From Streptomyces drozdowiczii (GTDB lineage: Bacteria > Actinomycetota > Actinomycetes > Streptomycetales > Streptomycetaceae): a DNA stretch of 64,000 nucleotides. The notes beneath the pieces were generated by a model. The model was not told the DNA's origin. It saw nothing but the letters and a program-made list of their open reading frames with translations, and made no database searches. This document shows, piece by piece, positions 1 through 10,463 of the stretch (positions within the stretch are counted from its first letter, which is position 1; each line of letters starts with the position of its first letter). The DNA lies in assembly GCF_026167665.1 (NCBI RefSeq), contig NZ_CP098740.1:3658001-3722000 (forward strand), in the 5' to 3' direction. The translations under genes and the position numbers were made by a program.

Positions 1-938
1 CTCCTCGCCTACCTGGGCGACGGGTTCGGCGCCCTCTACACCGTGATGCTCGCGCAGTTCATCGTCTTCGTGGACAGCCCCCGGGGCGCCGTCCTCTTCA
101 CGGGGCTCGGGCCTTGGGGATCACGGTCGGCGGGAGCCTCAGGGAGGGCGGACAGCCGGAGGTCTTCCTCCACAACACCTACTCCTCGCTGGGCGTCTGG
201 GCGGTCGCCGTCCTGATGGCCGTGCTCACCCCCAGGGCCCTGGCCCAGCGCGACGAACGGGCGGCGCTGCGCGCCGAGTTGCAGAGCACCCAGCTCGAAC
301 TGGCCGAGAGCCAGCGGCGCCAGGGCGCGGCCGAGGAGCGCGAACGCCTCGCCCGGGAGATCCACGACACCCTCGCCCAGGGCTTCGCGTCGATCATCGT
401 CCTCGCCGAGGCGGCCAGGTCCCAGCTCGCCGCGGACCCGGCGCGCAGCGCCCAGCAGTTGCAGTCCATCGAGCAGACGGCCCGGGAGAACCTGGCCGAG
501 GCCCGGGTCCTGGTCGGGTCCGCCCCCAGCAGCGGGGTCGCCGCGGGCTCCGTCGCCGCGACGCTCCGCCGCACCCTGGACCGCTTCACCGAGGACACCG
601 GCCTCACGGTCACCGCCGAGCTGGCGGACATCGACTGCGACCAGCCGACCCGGGTCGCCCTGCTCCGCTGCACCCAGGAGTCCCTGGCCAACATACGTAA
701 ACACGCCGCCGCCACCACCGTGGGCGTCGTCCTCACCGCACACCCCGGCGGCGTCGAGCTGGAGATCACCGACGACGGCTGCGGCTTCGTCGTGGCGGAC
801 TCCCGGGGCTTCGGCCTGGACGGCATGCGACGCCGCCTCGCGGAGTTCGGCGGCGGGCTCACCGTCACCAGCTCGCTCGGCGACGGCACCCGCGTGCTCG
901 CCACCATCCCGCTCCACGAGAGGCCCCAGGTGCCATGA
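1..938 (+). CDS. NarL-family sensor histidine kinase, 5'-partial, apparent frameshift near 105-115
   Basis: Membrane histidine kinase partnering the response regulator that follows. The gene enters from outside the window. Frame 1 at 1-108 reads as membrane protein (LLAYLGDGFGALYTVMLAQF), while after about 112 the coding frame is frame 3 (LGITVGGSLREGG), which fits loss of one base in the G/C run near 105-115. Downstream there is one more membrane segment (about 140-235), a coiled coil, then the HisKA_3 box ERERLAREIHDTLAQG with the phospho-accepting His codon at 363-365. The C-terminal HATPase domain shows DDGCGF and GFGLDGMRRRL. The kinase core is intact. Its stop overlaps the next start by ATGA. 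Sequencing error or true disruption cannot be separated here. Confidence 0.85.
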   Translation, partial: PRLPGRRVRRPLHRDARAVHRLRGQPPGRRPLHGARALGITVGGSLREGGQPEVFLHNTYSSLGVWAVAVLMAVLTPRALAQRDERAALRAELQSTQLELAESQRRQGAAEERERLAREIHDTLAQGFASIIVLAEAARSQLAADPARSAQQLQSIEQTARENLAEARVLVGSAPSSGVAAGSVAATLRRTLDRFTEDTGLTVTAELADIDCDQPTRVALLRCTQESLANIRKHAAATTVGVVLTAHPGGVELEITDDGCGFVVADSRGFGLDGMRRRLAEFGGGLTVTSSLGDGTRVLATIPLHERPQVP

Positions 939-1579
939 CGCCCACCCCCGCACCCCTGCGGATCATCCTGGCCGACGACCACACCGTGATGCGTGCGGGG
1001 CTGGTCGCCCTGCTCGGCTCCGAGCCGACGCTCGACATCGTCGGCGAGGCGAGCAACGGCCGCGAGGCGGTCGACCTGGTCGGACGCCTCCGCCCGGACG
1101 TCGCCCTGCTCGACCTGCGCATGCCCGTCCTCGACGGCGTCGGCGCCACCACGGAGATCGTCGCGGGCCCCGCCCCGACCCGGGTGCTGATCCTCACCAC
1201 GTACGACACGGACGCGGACATCGAACGCGGCGTGGAGGCGGGCGCCACCGGCTATCTGCTCAAGGACGCCACCCGCGAACAGCTGGTGGACGCCATCCAC
1301 GCGGCCTCACGCGGCGAGACGGTCCTCGCCCCGCGCGTCGCCCAGCGCCTGGTGGCGAAGATGCGGCGGCCCGCTCCGGTCGCCCTGACCGCCCGCGAGT
1401 CGGACGTCCTGGAAGCGGTCGCGGACGGCCTGTCGAACGCGGAGATCGGCCGCCGCCTGTTCATCGGGGAGGCCACGGTGAAGACCCACCTCCTGCGCAT
1501 CTTCGCCAAACTCGACGTCAACGACCGCACCCACGCGGTGGTGGTAGCCCTGGACACGGGCCTGCTGAAACGCCGTTGA
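935..1579 (+). CDS. NarL/FixJ-type response regulator
   Basis: DNA-binding response regulator, 214 residues, cognate to the kinase directly upstream (ATGA overlap, so translationally coupled). The receiver domain has the acidic pair in LADDH near residue 14, phospho-acceptor D60 in VALLDLRMP and the conserved Lys in YLLKDAT near residue 109. A LuxR-type helix-turn-helix follows at about 150-195 (LTARESDVLEAVADGLSNAE, then EATVKTHL). The target genes are not evident. The gene converges on glnB with only 4 bases between the two stop codons, so a shared terminator would have to lie inside coding sequence. Confidence 0.93.
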   Translation: MTPTPAPLRIILADDHTVMRAGLVALLGSEPTLDIVGEASNGREAVDLVGRLRPDVALLDLRMPVLDGVGATTEIVAGPAPTRVLILTTYDTDADIERGVEAGATGYLLKDATREQLVDAIHAASRGETVLAPRVAQRLVAKMRRPAPVALTARESDVLEAVADGLSNAEIGRRLFIGEATVKTHLLRIFAKLDVNDRTHAVVVALDTGLLKRR

Positions 1580-1583
1580 CGCC

Positions 1584-3350
<1,767 letters not shown>

Positions 3351-3397
3351 TCACGGGGCGCCCCCGGGGCGCGGGGTGGGTGGAGGCCGCCCCGGCC

Positions 3398-5095
3398 TCA
3401 GCAGCCGTGCCCCGTGAAGCGGGCGAGCCCGTACGCCGAGTCCAGCCGGTACGTCCCCGGCCTCCGCACGGTCAGTCGCGTCCACTCGCCGTCCTGCCGC
3501 AGACAGGCCCCGCCCGGCCCGCGCACCCGGAGCCAGGGTGAATGCGCGACCCGTACGGTCGCCGAGCCGGCCCGCTCCATGCGCAGGACCAGCTCCGCGT
3601 CGCCGCCGCCGGTGACCGTGGCGGGCGGGGTCGCGAGCGGGGCGGCCTCCCGGACCCGGTAGACCGTCCAGCCGTCGTCCTCCCACACCTGCTCCAGCCA
3701 CGGCAACCCGCCCCTGACCAGGGCCGCTTCGGCCTCGGCGGGTCCGTCAGGGCGCCCGTGGTGCAGGACGACGAGGCCCACGGCCCAGCGGTCGAGCCAG
3801 GCGCGGTAGCGGTCCGGGGTGAGCTGCCCCTCGTAGAAGAGGCGCCCGCGCTCGACGTCCAGCTGGCGGTTCCAGCCCCGGGCCATGTTCACATGCGGGG
3901 CGAGGACGGTGGCCTCGCGGTGGTTGCGCGCGGGGACGACCTCGACGCGGACCCGGTCGGCCCCCAGCTGGTCGAGCGCGGCGACGACGCCCTCGGTGCG
4001 GGACGCCCAGGCCGGCACGGGGGTGGACACGCGCAGGTCGTCCACGGTCTTGTCGACGAGCCAGAGCCCGGAGAGCAGGAGGACGGCGGCCAGGAACCCC
4101 GTACGCACCCGGGCCCCGGCCCGGAGCGTGTCGAGGGCCGCCGCGCACAGCACGGGCACGGCGACCAGGCCGAGCAGCCGCTCGACGTTCGTGCCGATGG
4201 GGGACGCGACGAGGAACGTCAGCACCACGCCGACCGCGTACACCACGGCGCCGTACCGCGTCAGCCGCCACTCCCGCGTCCGGGGCGCCGCCGCCGCGAG
4301 CACCGCGCAGACGAGGACCGGCATCCACACCCGGTCCGCGTGGATGGGCTGCTCGCCCCGGAACGGGAACAGCCACGTCGTCGCGCCGACGACCACGAAG
4401 AACGGGACCGTCAGGACGGCGCCCGTGCGCCACCGCCGGTCGAGCAGGTGGGCCGCGCCCACGACGACCAGGAAGAGCCCGGCCACCGGGCTCGCCATGG
4501 TGGCCAGCGCCCCCGCGACGACGGCCGCCGCGGCCCGGTCCGCGTACCGGCAGGCGACGAGCCCGACGGCCACGCCGAGCGCGAAGGTCGTACGCCCCGA
4601 CGCGACGTTGCACCACAGCGCGAACGCGCCGAGCAGCGCGGGCGGGAGCGGGCTGCGCATCCCCTTACGGACGAAGAGCCGGGCCAGCAGCCAGGTGGCG
4701 GCGAGCCCGGAGAGAACGGAGACCGTGCGGACGCCGACCAGGGCCATGACGTACGAGGAGAAGACGCTGTAGTTCGCGGTGTGCGTCCCCCCGTACCAGG
4801 ACAGGTTGTACGCCGATCCCGGGTGGCGCGCGGTGAACCCGGACCAGGCGAGCTGCGCGGCGAGGTCGCCCCCGCCGGTGGCCAGGACGGCCGCCCACAC
4901 GGCGTACAGCGGCAGGACCGCCGCGACGGAGACCAGCGGGACACGGTGGACCCGCCACCACGGCTCGCACACCGACTCGCTTGCGCCCGCCCGTACTTCT
5001 TCACCGACCACCACCTGCCAAACCCTAGAGGCTGATCGACGGCCACGCCGACCCGAAACTTTCGAAATGACGGCCATTCGCTTCGACGGGATCAC
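3398..5095 (-). CDS. Polytopic membrane protein, GT-C/PMT-like architecture, unknown function
   Basis: Integral membrane protein. The reading frame is open from 5095, but the N-terminal stretch before about residue 28 is polar and unlike the rest, so I favour one of the clustered GTG codons near 5008-5014 (V28-V30), about 538 residues. About ten hydrophobic segments cover the first two thirds (LVSVAAVLPLYAVWAAVLA and others), followed by a soluble C-terminal domain of about 200 residues. This layout resembles GT-C glycosyltransferases or related uncharacterised Streptomyces membrane proteins, but I see no decisive catalytic motif. It is divergent from the xylanase gene; the intergenic xylanase box at 5054-5064 lies close to its start. 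Confidence 0.6.
   Translation of the reverse strand: MIPSKRMAVISKVSGRRGRRSASRVWQVVVGEEVRAGASESVCEPWWRVHRVPLVSVAAVLPLYAVWAAVLATGGGDLAAQLAWSGFTARHPGSAYNLSWYGGTHTANYSVFSSYVMALVGVRTVSVLSGLAATWLLARLFVRKGMRSPLPPALLGAFALWCNVASGRTTFALGVAVGLVACRYADRAAAAVVAGALATMASPVAGLFLVVVGAAHLLDRRWRTGAVLTVPFFVVVGATTWLFPFRGEQPIHADRVWMPVLVCAVLAAAAPRTREWRLTRYGAVVYAVGVVLTFLVASPIGTNVERLLGLVAVPVLCAAALDTLRAGARVRTGFLAAVLLLSGLWLVDKTVDDLRVSTPVPAWASRTEGVVAALDQLGADRVRVEVVPARNHREATVLAPHVNMARGWNRQLDVERGRLFYEGQLTPDRYRAWLDRWAVGLVVLHHGRPDGPAEAEAALVRGGLPWLEQVWEDDGWTVYRVREAAPLATPPATVTGGGDAELVLRMERAGSATVRVAHSPWLRVRGPGGACLRQDGEWTRLTVRRPGTYRLDSAYGLARFTGHGC
5054..5064. promoter_or_regulatory. Xylanase-type regulatory box CGAAACTTTCG
   Basis: Exact match to the CGAAA-N-TTTCG element known upstream of Streptomyces xylanase genes, where it is implicated in substrate-dependent repression. 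It lies 240 bases before the GH11 start, near the likely start of the divergent membrane gene. Confidence 0.65.
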
Positions 5096-5185
5096 CTGCT
5101 TCCGCTCGAATCGAGCCCGGGTTACTGGTGAGGCACCGGCCGTTGAGCTGCGAAGAACCTCAACTCCCTTTCTAAGTAAGGCAAT

Positions 5186-5220
5186 CGAAGCTTTCGCAAC
5201 TCATGCCGAAACTATTGACA
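5186..5220. promoter_or_regulatory. Second xylanase-type box and -35-like TTGACA
   Basis: CGAAGCTTTCG at 5186-5196 is a one-base variant of the box at 5054 and keeps perfect dyad symmetry. A third partial copy, CGAAACTATTG, starts at 5207. It runs into TTGACA at 5215-5220, a good -35 hexamer, though no convincing -10 is seen 17-18 bases on. Placement fits repression of the xylanase gene starting at 5305. Confidence 0.55.
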
Positions 5221-5304
5221 CCCCCAGGGGGCGGTCCAACACTGAGCGCCGTCGGCAGGCCCCCGCCGACGCCCACCTGCTCACGGGACGAGGAGGACAT
5301 CCCC

Positions 5305-6339
5305 ATGTACGCAAGCCCCGCACATCCGACGAGCCGCACCAGACCCCCGAACGGCCTACGGCTGTTCATCCGCAGCGCCTTCGCCCTGGTGATCGCGGTC
5401 GTCGCGGCGATCGCCCTGCCCGGCACGGCCACCGCCGACACGACCGTCACCTCGAACCAGACCGGGACGAACAACGGCTACTACTACTCCTTCTGGACCG
5501 ACAGCCCCGGCACCGTCTCCATGAACCTCGGCTCCGGCGGCAGTTACGGAACGTCCTGGAGCAACACCGGCAACTTCGTCGCCGGCAAGGGCTGGAGCAC
5601 GGGCGGCCGCCGCACCGTGACGTACTCCGGCTCCTTCAACCCGTCCGGCAACGCCTACTTGGCCCTCTACGGCTGGTCGCAGAACCCGCTGGTCGAGTAC
5701 TACATCGTCGACAACTGGGGCACGTACCGGCCCACCGGGACCTTCAAGGGCACGGTCACCAGCGACGGCGGCACGTACGACATCTACGAGACGACCCGGA
5801 CCAACGCCCCCTCGATCGAGGGCACCAAGACCTTCAAGCAGTACTGGAGCGTCCGCCAGTCCAAGCGGACCGGGGGCACCATCACCACCGGCAACCACTT
5901 CGACGCCTGGGCCCAGCACGGGATGAACCTCGGCAGCTTCAACTACATGATCATGGCCACCGAGGGCTACCAGAGCAGCGGCAGCTCCAGCATCACGCTG
6001 GGCAGCACGTCCGGCGGCGGCTCCGGCGGCTCCGGCGGTGACAATGGGGGCGGCGGAAACGGAGGCGGCGGCAACAACGGCTGCACAGCGACCCTCTCCG
6101 CGGGCGAGAAGTGGGGCGACCGCTACAACCTCAACGTGGCGGTCTCCGGCGCCGGCAACTGGACCGTGACCATGAACGTCCCCTCCCCGGAGAAGATCCT
6201 CTCCACCTGGAACATCAGCGCCAGTTACCCCAGCGCCCAGGTGCTGACCGCCAAGCCCAACGGCAGCGGCAACAACTTCGGCGTCACCATCCAGTCCAAC
6301 GGCAGCTGGACCTGGCCGACGGTCTCCTGCAAGGCGTGA
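5305..6339 (+). CDS. Secreted endo-1,4-beta-xylanase, GH11 with C-terminal CBM2-like domain
   Basis: Extracellular xylanase of 344 residues that hydrolyses beta-1,4-xylan. ATG 5305 is chosen because GAGGAGG lies 8-9 bases before it and a signal peptide follows immediately (basic n-region, hydrophobic 20-38, likely cleavage after TATA near 44). The GH11 jelly roll (about 46-235) shows both catalytic glutamates: E131 in [13 protein letters not shown] (nucleophile) and E220 in [12 protein letters not shown] (acid/base). A Gly/Ser/Asn linker (about 236-258) leads to a CBM2-type cellulose/xylan-binding domain bounded by two Cys with conserved Trp. A hairpin follows the stop. Confidence 0.95.
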   Translation: MYASPAHPTSRTRPPNGLRLFIRSAFALVIAVVAAIALPGTATADTTVTSNQTGTNNGYYYSFWTDSPGTVSMNLGSGGSYGTSWSNTGNFVAGKGWSTGGRRTVTYSGSFNPSGNAYLALYGWSQNPLVEYYIVDNWGTYRPTGTFKGTVTSDGGTYDIYETTRTNAPSIEGTKTFKQYWSVRQSKRTGGTITTGNHFDAWAQHGMNLGSFNYMIMATEGYQSSGSSSITLGSTSGGGSGGSGGDNGGGGNGGGGNNGCTATLSAGEKWGDRYNLNVAVSGAGNWTVTMNVPSPEKILSTWNISASYPSAQVLTAKPNGSGNNFGVTIQSNGSWTWPTVSCKA

Positions 6340-6349
6340 CCCAACGGGT

Positions 6350-6379
6350 GCTCCGGGGTGGCGGCGGCCGCCCCGGAGC
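6350..6379 (+). terminator. Hairpin after xylanase
   Basis: GCTCCGGGG at 6350-6358 pairs with CCCCGGAGC at 6371-6379; the loop is itself GC-rich and partly self-complementary. It sits 11 bases after the xylanase stop and between convergent genes. Confidence 0.65.
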
Positions 6380-6482
6380 GCTTCCGCCGTCCACCTGTCT
6401 CACAGCACCGGCGGCCTTCCCAGCCGGGTCATCCGCCACACCGTCCGCCAGCTCATCGGCGCCCGCTCCCCGGCCGGCGTCC

Positions 6483-7312
6483 TCACCCCTCCGCGAACCC
6501 GCCCCACCACGCCTTCAACCCGGTCAGCGAGCGCATCCGCAGCATGGCCAGCGTGATCCACACCCCGAGGTAGACCGGGATCAGCGGCGCCGGGAGCCGC
6601 CTGCGCGCGAGCCACACCCGGTTCCGCGCGGTGAACCGGTAGTAGACGGCGTGCCGGGCCGGCGACGTCCGAGGATGCTGGAGGACGAGCGTCGGCACGT
6701 AATGGATGGCCCACCCCCCGTCCAGCGCCCGCCACGCCAGGTCCGACTCCTCGTGCCCGAAGAAGAACTCCCCGGCCACAGCCCGATCCGCCGGAGCATC
6801 GGTACCGAGAAGGCGTGCCCGCCGCCCAGGAACGCGGTCACCGGCCCCCCGTGCATCGGATCGCCCGCCCGCAGCCGGGGCACCCAGCGCCGCTCGGTCC
6901 GCCCGTGCTCGTCGGCGACCCGGAAGCCGATGATCCCCAGCCGCGGATCCTCCGCGAACCGCCGCCGCACCTCGCGGAACACGTCCGTCGCGATGAGCAG
7001 CCCGTCGTCGTCCAACTCGACCACGACGTCGACCTCGTCCGCCTCGCAGAGCATCCGAAGGCCCACGTTCCGCCCGCCGGGGCACCCCAGGTTCTCCGTG
7101 AGCGGCACCTTGGTCACCTCGGTCGCTCCGGGTGCGGCGGCCGCGCCGAGGACATCGGTCGATACGTCGTCCAGCGGGGTCGCGTTGCCCACCAGCACCA
7201 CGCGGGCGGCCGGCACATCCTGCTTCGCCACGGACGCGAGCAGCGCCTCCAACTCCCGGGGCCGGGTCCCCATGGTCACGATGACAACCCCGATACGCGG
7301 CGACAAGGTCAT
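6483..7312 (-). pseudogene. GT2-family glycosyltransferase, frameshifted
   Basis: Family 2 glycosyltransferase split over two frames. The first frame (from ATG 7312) holds the GT-A nucleotide-binding start IGVVIVTMGTRPRELEALL, NLGCPGGRNVG and the acidic VVVELDDDG metal-site region, up to RRIGLWPG. The second frame continues with EFFFGHEESDLAWRALDGGW and a hydrophobic C terminus to the stop at 6483. Adding one C to the CCCC run at 6770-6773 restores GLWPGEFFFGHEE. Combined length would be about 276 residues, normal for small GT2 enzymes. Acceptor unknown. Real decay or a homopolymer error; the rest is undamaged, which favours error. Confidence 0.8.
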
Positions 7313-7430
7313 GGCGGCTTACTCCAGTGATCGGTGGGCCACGATGCTAGGCCCTGTCCGCGGGCGCGCCGCCGCCCCGGGCGTCCGGAGCGCCGCCCTG
7401 CCGTCGGCCGCACCCCCTGTGGCGACCCCT

Positions 7431-8189
7431 TCACGCCGCCGCCCCGCTGTCGACGACCAGGTCCGTGCCGACGACCGCTCCAGCGGCGGGCGAGGCGAGA
7501 TACAGCACCGCGGCCGCCACCTCCTCGGCCCCCGCGAGCCTGCCGAGCGGGTTCTGCGACTTCACCCGCTCCGCCCGGTCGGCCTCCGTCTCGCCCGGGC
7601 GGAGGGACATCGGCGCGTCGGAGGCTCCCGGGCTGACGGCGTTGATGCGGACGCCCTCGTGGATGTGGTCGAGCGCCGCGGCGCGGCTCAGCGCGGAGAC
7701 GGCGGCCTTCGACGTGATGTAGGCGGCGGCATTCGGTATCCGCAGGTGCGCCCCGAGATTGGAGGCGATGTTGACGATGACGCCGCCCCCATGGGCACGC
7801 ATGTGGGCGATCTCGTGCTTCATCGCCAGCCAGACCCCGGTGACATTGGTCCGCAGCACCGCGTCCCAGTCCTCTTCGCTCACGTCCGCCGCCGGACCGG
7901 AACCCCGCAGTATTCCGGCGTTGTTGACCGCGATGTGAAGCCCTCCGAAGCGGTCCACGCTCTCTTCGACCAGGCGGCGGAGCTGCTCCGATTCGGTGAC
8001 GTCGGCGACGACCGGGGCGGCCGTGCCCCCGCTCGCCTCGATGAGCCGCACGGTCTCGTCGAGGGATGCCCGGGTCCGTCCCGCGACCACCACCGACGCG
8101 CCTTCGGCGGCGAAGGCGAGCGCGGTGGCACGGCCGAGGCCGGTCCCGGCGCCCGTGACGAGGACGGACCTGCCGATGAAGAGGTTCAT
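7431..8189 (-). CDS. SDR-family oxidoreductase
   Basis: Classical short-chain dehydrogenase, 252 residues, NAD(P)-dependent, substrate unknown. The Rossmann motif TGAGTGLG lies at residues 13-20, NNAG at 89-92, and the catalytic set is N115, S143, Y157, K161 (YITSK). ATG 8189 is preferred to the in-frame GTG 8195 because GAGGAG then lies 8 bases away instead of 2. The gene lies downstream of the same-strand TetR gene at 8330-8914, with a strong palindromic operator between them, so it is probably the regulator's target. Confidence 0.9.
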   Translation of the reverse strand: MNLFIGRSVLVTGAGTGLGRATALAFAAEGASVVVAGRTRASLDETVRLIEASGGTAAPVVADVTESEQLRRLVEESVDRFGGLHIAVNNAGILRGSGPAADVSEEDWDAVLRTNVTGVWLAMKHEIAHMRAHGGGVIVNIASNLGAHLRIPNAAAYITSKAAVSALSRAAALDHIHEGVRINAVSPGASDAPMSLRPGETEADRAERVKSQNPLGRLAGAEEVAAAVLYLASPAAGAVVGTDLVVDSGAAA

Positions 8190-8224
8190 TTCCACAGCTC
8201 CTCTGGAGAACAGCGCGAGTGATT

Positions 8225-8246
8225 TAATGGATCGATCGTTCCATTA
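8225..8246. promoter_or_regulatory. TetR-type operator upstream of SDR gene
   Basis: 22-bp inverted repeat: half TAATGGATCGA against TAATGGAACGA read from the other strand, 10 of 11 positions matching. It lies 36 bases before the SDR start, where it would block transcription. A related site precedes the TetR gene. Confidence 0.7.
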
Positions 8247-8329
8247 TTTGGCCATGCGAGAGCGGTGCCGGCTCGGCTCGGCTCGGCTCGGCCCGCGCCG
8301 GGGGCGGCGGGCCGTTCGGGCGGCAGGAT

Positions 8330-8914
8330 TCAGTCCAGCAGTGACAGGGCCTGCTCGGCGGCGTCCCGTACGCGGGCGGGATCGCTGGACGCCTTGCCGA
8401 CGACCCGTATGCCCTGGAGAAGGACGAGCAGCATGCGGGCCAGTGCGCGCGGGTCGCGGTCCTCCGGCAACTCGCCCTGGGCCTGGGCCCGTACGAGCGC
8501 GGAGTGCAGGGGGGTTTCGAGGTGCTCCCAGCTGATCTCGACCCGGCGGGCCGCTGCCGGGTCGTGCGGTGCCAGCTCGGCGGCGGTGTTGGTGATGAGG
8601 CATCCGTGCAGCCGCGCCTCCAGCGATGTGGCCTCCTGGGCCATGCGGCGCACCACGGCCCGGACCGCGGGCAGGGCGGGCCCCGGCTGGGACAGTTCGG
8701 CGAGAAGGAGCGGATCGCGCCCCTCCGCGTAACGGTCCATGGCCTTCAGGAACAGCTCGTGCTTGTTGCCGAAGGTGGCATAGATGCTGGCCCGACCGAT
8801 GCCGAGGTGCTCGACGAGGTCGGCCATCGACGTCGCTTCGTAGCCGCGCTGCCAGAACAGCTCAAGGGCCGCCTGAAGCGCGGCCTCCGGATCGAATTCC
8901 TTGGTCCTGGCCAC
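8330..8914 (-). CDS. TetR/AcrR-family transcriptional regulator
   Basis: TetR repressor of 194 residues if started at GTG 8914 (ARTKEFDPEAAL); an in-frame TTG two codons upstream is less likely. The N-terminal helix-turn-helix is clear (ATSMADLVEHLGIGRASIYA then TFGNKHELF, about 25-60), followed by a helical ligand-binding domain of the TetR_C type. No good ribosome site precedes the start, so leaderless translation is possible. Imperfect copies of one palindrome before this gene and before the SDR gene indicate autoregulation plus control of the SDR. Confidence 0.9.
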   Translation of the reverse strand: MARTKEFDPEAALQAALELFWQRGYEATSMADLVEHLGIGRASIYATFGNKHELFLKAMDRYAEGRDPLLLAELSQPGPALPAVRAVVRRMAQEATSLEARLHGCLITNTAAELAPHDPAAARRVEISWEHLETPLHSALVRAQAQGELPEDRDPRALARMLLVLLQGIRVVGKASSDPARVRDAAEQALSLLD

Positions 8915-8932
8915 ATCCAAGATCGTAGGCGA

Positions 8933-8954
8933 TATTGGAACGATCGGTCAATTA
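8933..8954. promoter_or_regulatory. Putative TetR autoregulatory operator
   Basis: 22-bp imperfect inverted repeat, half TATTGGAACGA, sharing the GGAACGATCG core with the site at 8225-8246. It sits 19 bases upstream of the TetR start. Symmetry is 8 of 11. Confidence 0.55.
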
Positions 8955-9038
8955 CCTCGTTCGGGTGACCGTCGGCCGAGGCCGGCCCCGTCTTCACGGC
9001 TCCGACCCAGCAACCCTGGGTCCCGGCCCGGCCCCCAG

Positions 9039-9206
9039 GCCAAGGACTTCAGCGTCCTGACCTCGCACGACAGCGCGGGCCGGAACCGGATGCAGCTGCT
9101 CGACCGGAACGGGAAGGTCCGCGCCCAGGTGCCGGAGGTGGGCGCGAAGCCGAACGGGCAGCCGGTCGAGGTCAACGCGGGGAAGTCCGAGGAGAGCTGT
9201 CCGTAG
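9039..9206 (+). pseudogene. Remnant: C-terminal end of an unidentified protein
   Basis: Frame ending at TAG 9204-9206 reads KDFSVLTSHDSAGRNRMQLL and continues with GKVRAQVPEVGAKPNGQPVE to the end. This is protein-like composition with no start codon or ribosome site; upstream the same frame becomes Arg/Pro-rich shadow sequence. It looks like the tail of a longer, probably secreted or lipoprotein gene lost by deletion. Family unknown. Confidence 0.35.
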
Positions 9207-9228
9207 AGCGTTGTCCGTATGCGTCCCG

Positions 9229-10008
9229 TCAGGCAGCCGGCATCTTCGTGACCAGGTCGATCCATGTCCGGGCCTCGGCCGCGAAGTCCACCCGCCCGAT
9301 GTCATGGTGGGCCGCGACCCAGCTGCCGGCCGGCGGCTTGTCCTCCCAGTCGTCCTGGGCGGGTGCGGCCCGGCGCAGATAGATCTCGCAGCCGACCCGG
9401 TTGGTGACGAAGCTCAGTTCCAGCCGGGACGGCCGGTCCCCGGTGCCGACGCGGTCGGCGAGCTGGAAGGTCTGCGTCAGGTACAGCCCGTACTCCACCG
9501 TGGGGATGCGGTCGTCCGTGACCTCGCAGGCGTCGCACAGGTACCCCTCGGCGGCGAACGCGTCGAAGACCGCCTCGTGCAGGGGGAGCGCGGCGACATG
9601 GACGAGGTCGTGGTCGCCGACCGCCTCGTCCTCCCCGATCCGCACCTTCGTGCCGAGCCCGAGAACGGCACCGACGGCCTGTCCGGACACCTCGGTCACC
9701 GGGACGTCCCAGGGCAGCCGGTGCTGGAAGGGCACCCGGCGCTCCTCGCCCTTGGCCAGCGTGAAGTAGGCGGAGGCGTCGGGCCAGCAGATCGTCTCCT
9801 GGGTCTCGCCTCCCTCGTAGGAGGGCGTCACCTCGGCGAACATCTTCAGCTCGATGCCGCCCACCTCGACCTCGCGATCGAGGGCGCGCAGGAGGACTTC
9901 ACCCTCCAGCAGCCCACCGGGCTGTACGAATCCGGCCGCCACCTGCGTGTCGACCTCCAGCGGCACAGAGCCGCCCCCGCCTATGCGCCGCAGGCGCTTG
10001 AACACCAT
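9229..10008 (-). CDS. Spo0M-family sporulation-control protein
   Basis: Cytoplasmic arrestin-like protein of 259 residues (SpoOM family, first known as a sporulation-control protein in Bacillus). The start matches family members: MVFKRLRRIGGGG, then the conserved VDT and GG.L.G.V.L strands and the FQHRLPWDVPVTE segment near the middle. The exact role in Streptomyces is not established. It is a single gene with its own start, and a hypothetical gene lies upstream on the same strand. Confidence 0.88.
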   Translation of the reverse strand: MVFKRLRRIGGGGSVPLEVDTQVAAGFVQPGGLLEGEVLLRALDREVEVGGIELKMFAEVTPSYEGGETQETICWPDASAYFTLAKGEERRVPFQHRLPWDVPVTEVSGQAVGAVLGLGTKVRIGEDEAVGDHDLVHVAALPLHEAVFDAFAAEGYLCDACEVTDDRIPTVEYGLYLTQTFQLADRVGTGDRPSRLELSFVTNRVGCEIYLRRAAPAQDDWEDKPPAGSWVAAHHDIGRVDFAAEARTWIDLVTKMPAA

Positions 10009-10083
10009 GTCCGTAGGCTAAACGCCCGGTGTGATCATGACTAGATACGAATGAGGCTGGTCTGTACGGGTCATGAGCCGCCG

Positions 10084-10431
10084 TCACCGCGGCGCCTCCA
10101 ACGCATCGGCCCGCTCCACCAGCCCGGCGGCCACGCCGTCCCAGTCCGGACCGTGCAGCCACAGGCTCCGAGCCGCCTCCCGCAGCAGCACCGGTTCGTC
10201 CGGCCGCTGCAACAGCACGAGCCGGTAAGCCAGGTTGCGTACCCACACGGGCAGATGGCCATCCACGATGTTCGGGGCCAGTTCACGCAGCATGGCGAGG
10301 ATGGCGCCCGCGTCGGCGAACGTCAGCTCCTCGATGAAGTAGTGCTGGTCGTGCTCCAGCCCGCACTCGGGCGTGGGCCGGAACTCGTCCCCGTAAAGGC
10401 ACCGCGCGTGTGCCGTCAGGCTGCTGTGCAT
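10084..10431 (-). CDS. Hypothetical protein, 115 residues
   Basis: Not recognised. Acidic, soluble, helical-looking small protein (YFIEELTFADAGAILAMLRE, then VWVRNLAYRLVLLQRPDEPV) with no membrane segment and no cysteine pairs. ATG start at 10431, 32 bases after the GPP34 stop on the same strand. Codon use is typical of the chromosome, so I accept it as real. Confidence 0.6.
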   Translation of the reverse strand: MHSSLTAHARCLYGDEFRPTPECGLEHDQHYFIEELTFADAGAILAMLRELAPNIVDGHLPVWVRNLAYRLVLLQRPDEPVLLREAARSLWLHGPDWDGVAAGLVERADALEAPR

Positions 10432-10463
10432 GGACGCGAGGCTACGACGCGGACCGCGCGCCC

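Noticed and set aside
8262..8292. Short GGCTC tandem repeat near the TetR stop
   Set aside because: Only about four 5-bp units in GC-rich sequence; no functional context seen.
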